NCBI RefSeq assembly: GCF_000013705.1
Contig: NC_007947.1
Location: forward strand, 744,001-808,000
Source: Methylobacillus flagellatus KT
Lineage (GTDB): Bacteria > Pseudomonadota > Gammaproteobacteria > Burkholderiales > Methylophilaceae
DNA length: 64,000 bases
Direction: 5' to 3'
Part shown: positions 57,290-64,000 of the stretch, in pieces
How positions within the stretch are numbered: position 1 is the first letter of the stretch
How the letters are laid out: each line of letters opens with the position of its first letter
The notes under the pieces: model-generated
What the model was told of the DNA's origin: nothing
Database searches by the model: none
What the model saw: only the letters and a program-made list of their open reading frames with translations
Translations under genes and position numbers: made by a program

Positions 57290-57919
57290 ATGAGCACACT
57301 CGATTTAGCCAACCATGGCCCAGTCATCCCGGTCATTGTCATCAACAAAGTGGAAGACGCGGTGCCGATGGCAGAAGCTTTGCTCGAAGGTGGTATCAAG
57401 GTACTGGAAGTGACCTTGCGCACGCCAGTGGCCTTGCAGGCCATGGAGGCCATCGCCAAGGCCGTGCCTGATGCCATCGTGGGTGCCGGGACTGTGCGCA
57501 ACATCAAGGATGCGCAAAACTGCAAGGATGTTGGCTGTCAATTCGCCGTTAGCCCAGGCTATACCAGTGAACTGGGCCGTGCTGCGCGTGAAATGGGGTT
57601 GCCATTGCTGCCTGGCGTATCGACCGGTAGCGAGATCATGCAAGCAAATGCCGATGATTACTATTTCCTCAAGCTGTTCCCGGCTGTTGCTGTGGGTGGC
57701 ATTAACCTACTCAAGGGCTTTGCCGGCCCGTTCGGCGATGTCAAGTTCTGCCCTACGGGCGGGCTAACGGTAGAATCGGCTCCCCAGTTTCTGGCGTTGC
57801 CTAACGTCGTGGTTTGCGGCGGCACCTGGCTCACGCCTGGCGATGCCGTGGCGCGCAAGGATTGGGCGCATATCACCAAGCTGGCGCGCGAGGCCAGTGC
57901 GATCAAGGCTGCAGCCTAA
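57290..57919 (+). CDS. eda: KDPG aldolase (2-dehydro-3-deoxy-phosphogluconate aldolase)
   Basis: Class I aldolase of 209 residues splitting KDPG into pyruvate and glyceraldehyde 3-phosphate. The Schiff-base Lys128 is in YYFLKLFPA and the general base Glu40 in VLEVTLRT. The phosphate site includes FCPTGGLT and GGTWLTP. It pairs with edd upstream and is followed by a GC-rich hairpin. The edd-eda pair sits inside the LPS core region, so the two processes are neighbours rather than linked in function. Confidence 0.96.
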   Translation: MSTLDLANHGPVIPVIVINKVEDAVPMAEALLEGGIKVLEVTLRTPVALQAMEAIAKAVPDAIVGAGTVRNIKDAQNCKDVGCQFAVSPGYTSELGRAAREMGLPLLPGVSTGSEIMQANADDYYFLKLFPAVAVGGINLLKGFAGPFGDVKFCPTGGLTVESAPQFLALPNVVVCGGTWLTPGDAVARKDWAHITKLAREASAIKAAA

Positions 57920-57929
57920 CAAGCAATAC

Positions 57930-57949
57930 CAGGCCCCTCTCGGGGCCTG
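57930..57949 (+). terminator. GC-rich hairpin after eda
   Basis: CAGGCCCC (57930-57937) and GGGGCCTG (57942-57949) form a perfect 8-bp stem with a 4-base loop, 10 bases after the eda stop. The T-tract is poor. Confidence 0.6.
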
Positions 57950-58014
57950 TAGTCTTCATATCCCCAGGCTGTGCACATGCCAATTGCCTATGGCACCAAC
58001 CTTCAGGTCGCGCT

Positions 58015-58683
58015 ATGCTGAATCTCGAGCAATACCACACATGGGTGTTTGATTGCGATGGCGTCATCCTCAACTCCAACCATCTCAAGATCGAGGCGTA
58101 TTACGCCACGGCCAAGAACTTCGGCGCGAACGACCAGCAAGCGCAGGCACTGGTGGATTACCACATCAAGCTGGGCGGTATTTCCCGCTTCGTCAAATTC
58201 GAGTATTTCCTCAAGCAGATCCTGAAGCAGCCCTTTACGCAGGATGACGTGGATTTCTTGCTGCAGGATTTCGGTCGCGAGGTGCGCAAGCGTTTGGCGA
58301 GCTGTGAAATTGCTTCCGGGCTGCAAGCACTGCGTGAAAAAACCGCAGCCAGCAATTGGCTGGTGATTTCAGGCGGGGACCAGGAGGAGTTGCGTGCCAT
58401 TTTTGCCGAGCGTAAGCTGTCCTCATTGTTTGATGGCGGCATTTTCGGCAGCCCGGATAACAAGGACGAGATCATGGCCCGCGAAACCGGCCGCGAGAAT
58501 ATCCGCCGACCCGCGATATTTATCGGCGATAGCCGCTACGATCATGAATCGTCGAGCCGTGCCGGCCTGGATTTCGTCTTTCTGCACAAATGGACCGATT
58601 TCCCCGGTTGGCAGGCTTATTGCGCTAGCCAGGATATTGCCACATTGCCCGATATCAACGCCTTATTAACGCATACATGCTGA
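58015..58683 (+). CDS. HAD-family hydrolase, phosphatase-like
   Basis: Cytoplasmic HAD superfamily enzyme of 222 residues. Motif I is VFDCDGVILNSN with the nucleophile Asp, motif II VISGGDQEE and motif IV GDSRYDHESSSRAG. A helical cap of about 80 residues lies after motif I, as in phosphoglycolate phosphatase relatives. The substrate is unknown. It overlaps the next, kinase-like gene by seven bases and heads a group of sugar genes, so a sugar-phosphate phosphatase of LPS or polysaccharide synthesis is plausible. Confidence 0.82.
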   Translation: MLNLEQYHTWVFDCDGVILNSNHLKIEAYYATAKNFGANDQQAQALVDYHIKLGGISRFVKFEYFLKQILKQPFTQDDVDFLLQDFGREVRKRLASCEIASGLQALREKTAASNWLVISGGDQEELRAIFAERKLSSLFDGGIFGSPDNKDEIMARETGRENIRRPAIFIGDSRYDHESSSRAGLDFVFLHKWTDFPGWQAYCASQDIATLPDINALLTHTC

Positions 58684-59366
58684 TTCCCCGCCTGAATATT
58701 CGCAGCAGCCACCTGCTTGCCCCGGAAGACTTTGCGCAATTAAGCCGGAATGCCAAGGTGCTCGAGCAGGATGAGCGCGGCATCAAAGTGCTGCAGATGG
58801 ACAATGGCAATATCCTCAAGGTGTTCCGCGTGCGCCATACCTTTACCTTGGCCCGCGTGTACTCCTACGCGCGCCATTTCTGCCGCAATGCGGACAGGCT
58901 CAAGCGGCTCGGCGTTCCTACGGTCGAGATCGTGCAATTGTTCCATTTCGAGGAAAGTACCGATACTGCCGTACTCTACCGGCCGTTGCAGGGGCATACC
59001 TTGCGGCAACTGCATATCTCCGGTCTGGCGGAGCATGGACTCATGGAAAGTTTTGGACGTTTTGTCGCGCAACTGCATCAGCATGGCGTTTATTTCCGCT
59101 CGCTGCATTTTGGCAATGTCGTCAGGACGCCGGATGGACGGCTTGGCTTGATTGATATTGCCGATCTCAAGGTGTATCGGCATGGCCTGACCAACTGGCA
59201 TCGCGCGCGTAATTTCCGCCATCTGCAGCGTTACCAGGCTGATTGGGAGTCATTGCCTATGGCCGAACGCAAAGTGTTTGCGGATGGCTATTTCTCCACG
59301 GCGCAATTGCCGCCCAAAGCCGCGTCTGCGCTTAGGTCGAGGCTGAAGTTTTTATCCGGTGCTTAA
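58677..59366 (+). CDS. Kinase-fold protein of LPS core type with altered catalytic loop
   Basis: A 229-residue protein with a small kinase fold like those of the LPS core kinases and the toluene-tolerance family. Lys48 in ILKVFR is the candidate ATP lysine. The catalytic loop reads HQHGVYFRSLHFGNVV: where aminoglycoside-kinase-like proteins have HGDLHxxN, this has FRSLHFGN, with Ser142 in place of Asp and Asn147 kept. Asp160 in LIDIADL is the metal ligand. It may be a kinase using another residue, or a pseudokinase. It overlaps the HAD gene by seven bases and precedes a glycosyltransferase by three, so the three are probably one operon. Confidence 0.75.
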   Translation: MLIPRLNIRSSHLLAPEDFAQLSRNAKVLEQDERGIKVLQMDNGNILKVFRVRHTFTLARVYSYARHFCRNADRLKRLGVPTVEIVQLFHFEESTDTAVLYRPLQGHTLRQLHISGLAEHGLMESFGRFVAQLHQHGVYFRSLHFGNVVRTPDGRLGLIDIADLKVYRHGLTNWHRARNFRHLQRYQADWESLPMAERKVFADGYFSTAQLPPKAASALRSRLKFLSGA

Positions 59367-59369
59367 ACC

Positions 59370-60464
59370 ATGTACGTACTGCATATCTGCCATAGCTATT
59401 ATCCTCCCTTCCTCGATTGCGCCCGCCAATATGCTGCCTTGTTCAAGGATAGTCCCTACAAGGTGGTGACGGTCTACCTGACTGGGAAACCTGATCCCGA
59501 GGTGGAGCGAGGCAGCGCATCCGATGAGGTGGTTTTTCTTGGTTACAGCAGCAAGCAGGTAAAAGGGCTCAAGCTGGGGGCGATTGCGAAAATCCGGCAA
59601 TTGGTGAAAAGCCGGAACTTCGCATTTTGCATTGCCCATCGCGCCAAGCCTACCTATGTGGCATTGCTCGCTACCGGTCTGCCAGTGGTGAGCGTACACC
59701 ATAACTACAATGACTACGGGCGGTTCACCCGGCGCATCCTCGTCAACTTCTACCGCAAGCGTATATTGATGCTATGCGTGTCGAATTCCGTGCGGGACGA
59801 AATGCGCCAGCACCTCAAACACTGGCCCGCCGAGCAGATCCAGACCTTGTATAACCGCATTGACGTGGACGCGGTCAGGCAATCCCTGTTGCCCAGGCAG
59901 GAAGCCCGCCGCCTGCTTGAATTGGAAGACGATACTTACGTAATCGCCAATGTCGGCCGCTTGCACCGGGACAAGGACCAAGCGACTCTGTTGCGTGGAT
60001 TTGCCCAGGCACTGCCTGAGCTGCCTGCGAACACCTTATTGTTGATCCTGGGTAAAGGCCCGCTGGAACAGGAGCTGAAGGCATTGGCGAGCGAGCTGGG
60101 TATTGCCGGAAACGTCCGCTTTGCAGGCCAGGTGCCGGAAGCAAGACGATATTTCCGGGCGTTTGATTTGTTTGTCTTGACCTCGGATCACGAGCCTTTC
60201 GGCATGGTATTGCTGGAGGCGATGGCGGCGGAGTTGCCGATTATTTGCAGTGATAGCGGGGGCGGGGCAGAAGTGGTGAATGGGTACGGAGATTTGTTCT
60301 CACTAGGAAACCCTCATCACTTGTCGAGTCTGCTGATTGCACGCAGTAGATTACCTCAGGCTGCCAATTCTTCCGCTGACATTCTGCATGAAAAATTTAG
60401 TGATGCTGCTGCGAGAAAACATTTCTTTATGTTGACATTCATCAAAGACTTATTATTCATTTAA
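59370..60464 (+). CDS. Glycosyltransferase family 4 protein
   Basis: GT-B glycosyltransferase of 364 residues. The acceptor domain begins MYVLHICHSYYPPFLDCARQ. The donor domain shows ANVGRLHRDKDQATLLRGF and the EX7E-type motif DHEPFGMVLLEAMAAELPIICSDSGGGAEV. The last roughly 55 codons, after about base 60290, become AT-rich and lose similarity to the usual ending, as if the 3' end had been replaced when the following AT-rich genes arrived. Sugar and linkage are unknown; its position suggests LPS outer core or polysaccharide. Confidence 0.86.
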   Translation: MYVLHICHSYYPPFLDCARQYAALFKDSPYKVVTVYLTGKPDPEVERGSASDEVVFLGYSSKQVKGLKLGAIAKIRQLVKSRNFAFCIAHRAKPTYVALLATGLPVVSVHHNYNDYGRFTRRILVNFYRKRILMLCVSNSVRDEMRQHLKHWPAEQIQTLYNRIDVDAVRQSLLPRQEARRLLELEDDTYVIANVGRLHRDKDQATLLRGFAQALPELPANTLLLILGKGPLEQELKALASELGIAGNVRFAGQVPEARRYFRAFDLFVLTSDHEPFGMVLLEAMAAELPIICSDSGGGAEVVNGYGDLFSLGNPHHLSSLLIARSRLPQAANSSADILHEKFSDAAARKHFFMLTFIKDLLFI

Positions 60465-60486
60465 TTATTCAGAATTGGAGAGTGGG

Positions 60487-61338
60487 ATGCATCGCTCCCT
60501 GGTAAAGCTAACGACTAAAAGAGGGAAAGTATTGAGCGCGTTTGAGGGTGACGCGATCACACAGGAAATTCAGAAAAAAGGGGAGTATGACAGCAATATT
60601 TTAAATTCATTGGCAGATGTTTTGGGAGACATTAAGCCTGAAACCAGCCTTGATATTGGTGCTAATATTGGCAATCATGCGCTAGTGATTGCTGATTATT
60701 CCCGCCATCTGATTGCATTTGAGCCTGTTGACTTTATCTTTCAGGTCCTTAAGGTCAATGTTGAGCAAAATAATGTCAAGAATGCAGAGGTCGTGAATGT
60801 AGGCTTGTCTGATGTTGACCAAGAAATGGAAATATTCATCCCAGATAACGCCAATCTTGGGTCTTCTAGCCTTGAAGTCATGGAGGGAGATGGACAAAGA
60901 TTGAAAGTCAGAACGCTGATAGGAGATGAATACTTGGCTCAACGACAAGTAAATCAGGTTGATTTTATAAAAATGGATGTCGAAGGGCATGAGGTGCCGG
61001 CTCTTAAAGGCTTGAAACATACCATTCAACAACACCAGCCATTATTGCTGTTAGAATATAAAAATAAAAAAACCCTCGATGAATTTATTGAGTATGATTT
61101 ATTGAATAATTTGTTTTCTGGGTATACTATTTTTTCTATTACTATCACCAATAGTAGAAAGATTCATGGCAGAGGTGTTTGCGGGTTTTTAAGAAGATTT
61201 TATTACAAATACTTTGATCGACGTTGGGTATTGTCCAGTTTCTTTCCTGAGAAAAAATACTCTAATATCTATCTTGTTCCTGAAAGATACTTAGGGATTT
61301 TCAGGAAATATCGTTTTATTCCGTCCTCTGCTCAATAA
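60487..61338 (+). CDS. FkbM-family methyltransferase
   Basis: SAM-dependent methyltransferase of about 283 residues. The SAM site is SLDIGANIGNHALVIADY, followed by LIAFEPVDFIFQVLKVN and the family motif VDFIKMDVEGHEVPALKG. FkbM enzymes often O-methylate sugars of glycans. GGAG stands 6 bases before the ATG at 60487. The gene is strongly AT-rich compared with the first 60 kb, with A/T-ending codons, suggesting recent transfer. It lies 22 bases after the glycosyltransferase stop. Confidence 0.85.
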   Translation: MHRSLVKLTTKRGKVLSAFEGDAITQEIQKKGEYDSNILNSLADVLGDIKPETSLDIGANIGNHALVIADYSRHLIAFEPVDFIFQVLKVNVEQNNVKNAEVVNVGLSDVDQEMEIFIPDNANLGSSSLEVMEGDGQRLKVRTLIGDEYLAQRQVNQVDFIKMDVEGHEVPALKGLKHTIQQHQPLLLLEYKNKKTLDEFIEYDLLNNLFSGYTIFSITITNSRKIHGRGVCGFLRRFYYKYFDRRWVLSSFFPEKKYSNIYLVPERYLGIFRKYRFIPSSAQ

Positions 61339-61347
61339 AATTAGAAT

Positions 61348-62217
61348 ATGCAAAAAGAGCGATCTAGTATTTGTATATTAATACCTTATTTTGGTAACTG
61401 GCCATTTTGGATATCCTTATTCTTACATGGGTGTCGCGCCAATCCAACAGTAAATTGGATAATTTATACTGATTGCGATTTGCCTGAAAATTGCCCTAAG
61501 AATGTTCAAATAAGGCATGTGACATATCAAAATTACTGTTGTTGTATATCGGAAAGTCTTGGGATAGAGTTTGCGCCAAAGAGCCCATATAAGCTATGTG
61601 ATATAAAGCCTGCTCTTGGATATATTCATAGCGAGGAAATTAAGAGTTATGACTTTTGGGGATTTGGTGATCTAGACTTAATCTATGGTGATTTACGAGC
61701 GTATTTTAGTTGCCATCGATTACAGTCAAAAGATTTGTTTTCTACTACTGGTAGACGTGTGTCAGGCCATCTTTGTTTAATGCGAAATATTGAAGAAATG
61801 CGCACAGCATTTATGCGAGTCGAAGGATGGAAGCAGATATTTAGCAGCAATCAGCATGTTGCATTCGATGAAAAACATTTTAGTAAAATATTTCTTCGTC
61901 ATAAAAACTCTCCATTTTTTGTTCGGTGGATAGCAGCTAAATTTGACTCATGGTTGACCCGGGGGGAGTTTAATGAAGCTTATGTAACTCCTAATGCTGG
62001 AATACCGTGGATTGATGGCACATATGATTTTCCAACTGAATGGTATTGGAAAGATGGGGTGGTTACTAATAATTTGACTGGAGACAGAGAGTTTCCTTAT
62101 TTTCATTTCATGATTTGGAAGAATAAATGGTCAAAATCTAATACATTATCAATGCTTGATCTAAACAATATGCAGGATAGAGTGATTGTGACTGAAAGCG
62201 GAATTACTGTGGTGTGA
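61348..62217 (+). CDS. Putative glycosyltransferase, DUF6625-like
   Basis: A 289-residue soluble protein. The opening SICILIPYFGNWPFWISLFL and the central FWGFGDLDLIYGDLRAYF, with a DxD-like acidic motif, resemble GT-A-fold proteins of the DUF6625 group found in polysaccharide clusters. Enzyme activity is not shown by the sequence alone. It is AT-rich like its upstream neighbour, which it follows by 9 bases. Its last 14 bases overlap the end of the convergent membrane glycosyltransferase gene. Confidence 0.7.
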   Translation: MQKERSSICILIPYFGNWPFWISLFLHGCRANPTVNWIIYTDCDLPENCPKNVQIRHVTYQNYCCCISESLGIEFAPKSPYKLCDIKPALGYIHSEEIKSYDFWGFGDLDLIYGDLRAYFSCHRLQSKDLFSTTGRRVSGHLCLMRNIEEMRTAFMRVEGWKQIFSSNQHVAFDEKHFSKIFLRHKNSPFFVRWIAAKFDSWLTRGEFNEAYVTPNAGIPWIDGTYDFPTEWYWKDGVVTNNLTGDREFPYFHFMIWKNKWSKSNTLSMLDLNNMQDRVIVTESGITVV

Positions 62218-63728
62218 TCTTCTGGTAAATAACAGTGTACTTTTTATTATAGGGGCCATTAAACCGTGCTATTTCTTTATAGTGTGGATACTCAGCCGCA
62301 AATGCCTCTTGTTGTTCTGGATGTCTCTTATTAATTCCACCAATCACGACAAATGGTTTAGTAATATTTTTGCCTTTATGAATGGAATCCAACACAAATC
62401 TTCCTCCTGATCCTATAAAAGGCGCTCCCGCATAATAGCGTAATCTAGCGCTATCAAAAAATACATCTTGGTTATCAATATGATGTTCTTTCAACCATCG
62501 AATGGCATCTTGCTCATGATTGAAGCCAGTAGGCTTGGGCCATAGGTTGGTCAATAAGCCAATTAATATGGATGCTGGAATTACCCATAGAATGGCACGC
62601 CCGGCTCGGCTTTTTGGAAACCCAGCTTTATAACGATCAAACAAATATGCCATGTAAAAAGTAGCATAGATCATAAGTATCAGCGCGAGAGCAATGACAT
62701 ATCGCCCTGACAGGACAAATACTTTTGTGATAATCAAGAATATATTGATCAGTGAAATCAATATGCCAGCGTTCAATATTGTTTTTACCGGGGGCGTGAC
62801 TAACAGTGGTTTAGCAGTAATGGCAAAGACGCTGAGAATCGTATTGACCAAGCCTGTTGCATAAAACACTTTGAAAATGATGATGAAAGCAAAGGTAATT
62901 AGCAGGCTAGGCACAGCGAACTCATCTAGGTATTTTCCCAATACGAGCTCTGCCATGATGTTTGCTTGGGTGAACAGTTTCTGGGTGAGTTGTTGATAAA
63001 TATCCAGAGTGAGAATTTCCTGTAATCGGCCTAATTCCGTTGCTTTCAAGCCTAGAATTAATATGGAGGCTAGCAAACCGACAGCTGCAAATATGTTCAA
63101 ACTATGTGCTTGCAGAAATGCTTTGAGTTTCATTGGTCCCGGGGCGGTGAAAAGCACGGCCAGTGGTAGTAGTGCCAGATAGCTGATACCCTCTATCCTG
63201 AATAGGGCGGCGGAGCATCATGCAAATCTGCCATAGCAGAGCATCCCTGATACGGTAGTGCTTGGCGTAGCGGACGAGAAACACCAAGCTGGTCAGGAAG
63301 AAAGCCCAGAAGCCTTGATCACGAAGTAGCATGGTTAGAATGTCGCCCACAATATATTGGGAGCTGAACAGAATCAGTCCTCCCGAGATCAGTGCAGTTT
63401 TGTGCCCTCCAGATTCTCGAATGAGTTGAAGAAAACTTGCTGTAGCAAGTCCAAATAACAGGGTATTCAACACTTGGGCGGAGCAGTGGATATCCAGTCC
63501 GCTTAATTTGTGTACTCCTGCAATGAGAAATGGAAAGAATGGCCATCCCCAGACTTCCATGCCCGCTTTCCACTCCCCGAGGCTGAATAGTCTCGCAGCT
63601 TCAAAATACAGGACAGAATCTCCATTGATCCAGCCATGTTGAATATAGTTAATCCACGATGCAAACAACAGCGCCAGGGCAATGAAAATGAAATGCAGTT
63701 GGCGAATGCTGTATGAGAATAGGCTCAT
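62204..63728 (-). pseudogene. GT39/ArnT-like membrane glycosyltransferase, frameshifted
   Basis: Two overlapping frames together make one polytopic protein of about 508 residues of the PMT/ArnT-like type. The first (63728 down to 63102) carries the N-terminal part: LHFIFIALALLFASWINYIQ, then NGDSVLYFEAARLFSLGEWK. The second (ending 62204) carries the remaining membrane segments and a soluble tail. Around 63206-63221 the reading shifts: the frame after this point reads AALFRIEGISYLALLPLA upstream of the second ATG, clearly a continuation. A one-base indel, a sequencing error or a true pseudogene are all possible. Acceptor and lipid-linked sugar donor are unknown. Confidence 0.8.
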
Positions 63729-63740
63729 GCGTAATGCCTG

Positions 63741-64000
63741 TTAATTGAGTGTTAGCGTATGAATAATGTGTTTGGGTGAAATTTGTTTCAAGCAGTTCAA
63801 ATGCCCCAGTGGACATTCCCGCTGAAAACACGGGCTGCATTCCAGGCCTAGGTACTCAATCACCGCTTTGCTGCTCATTGGTGGCGTGTGATGCGGATCG
63901 GAAGAGCCGTAGATGGCGATGAGTTTTTTATCGAGCGCGGCGGCGACATGCATGAGGCCTGAGTCGTTGCTGACCACTGCGGTGCATAGCGACATCAGGT
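63741..64000 (-). CDS. ADP-heptose:LPS heptosyltransferase II-like, partial (5' end outside window)
   Basis: Only the C-terminal 86 or so residues are in the window. The donor-site motif VVSNDSGLMHVAAALDKKLIAIYGSSDPHHTPP is that of WaaF/GT9 enzymes (written here in part: SNDSGLMHVAAAL). The terminal region has a Cys-rich patch (CSPCFQRECPLGHLNCL) also usual in WaaF. It would add heptose II after WaaC. The gene is upstream of the frameshifted membrane glycosyltransferase, 12 bases apart, on the same strand. Confidence 0.85.
   Translation of the reverse strand, partial: LMSLCTAVVSNDSGLMHVAAALDKKLIAIYGSSDPHHTPPMSSKAVIEYLGLECSPCFQRECPLGHLNCLKQISPKHIIHTLTLN

Overview
The window is chromosomal DNA of a Gram-negative, GC-rich proteobacterium. 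The gene families point to a betaproteobacterium, most likely a methylotroph of the Methylophilaceae (Methylobacillus-like). The clues are an NAD-linked molybdenum formate dehydrogenase (fdsGBACD), an edd-eda pair as used with the ribulose monophosphate cycle, a complete ETF/ETF:quinone oxidoreductase set, and betaproteobacterial housekeeping synteny. The taxon is inferred from gene content only. No rRNA, tRNA, CRISPR array or insertion sequence was seen.

Layout: (1) 1-2.3 kb, a CpxAR-like two-component operon divergent from a CpxP/Spy-like periplasmic protein, with a triple CpxR-box-like repeat between them. (2) 2.3-8.4 kb, formate dehydrogenase fdsG-fdsB-fdsA-fdhD-fdsD on the minus strand. 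(3) 9.0-17.3 kb, a GlcD-family FAD oxidase (probably D-2-hydroxyglutarate dehydrogenase) divergent from serA, then ETF-QO, a LysR regulator, etfB-etfA and ferredoxin-NADP reductase. These look like the parts of a route that recycles D-2-hydroxyglutarate made by SerA through ETF into the quinone pool. (4) 17.5-28.5 kb, a proline-rich membrane protein, ftsX-ftsE-ftsY, paired M16 peptidases, rsmD, coaD, a ferredoxin, gloA, and a phosphotransacylase-acetate kinase operon. (5) 28.6-37.7 kb, an MdtABC-type RND efflux operon with its own outer-membrane lipoprotein. (6) 38-42.7 kb, an esterase, leuA preceded by a candidate Leu-rich leader peptide, and a Bcr/CflA transporter whose reading frame runs through a terminator into antisense leuA. 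(7) 43-47.1 kb, grpE-dnaK-dnaJ with near-perfect sigma-32 promoters.

(8) 47.2-64 kb, an LPS inner-core assembly and decoration region: waaC, waaG, waaP, an EptC-like phosphoethanolamine transferase, a tandem kinase-like protein and a carbamoyltransferase. It is interrupted by edd-eda and continues with a HAD phosphatase, a second kinase-like protein, glycosyltransferases, an FkbM methyltransferase, a frameshifted GT39-type membrane glycosyltransferase and a partial waaF. The stretch from about 60.3 to 63.7 kb is visibly AT-rich and looks acquired.

The observations most worth checking are a G10 tract exactly between the two kinase-like domains of the LPS protein at 51951-53459 (candidate phase-variable switch), the leu leader peptide at 39310-39399, the serA/D2HGDH/ETF cluster, the triple Cpx-type repeat, the Fur-box-like palindrome in front of etfBA, and the transporter gene lacking a stop codon before its terminator.
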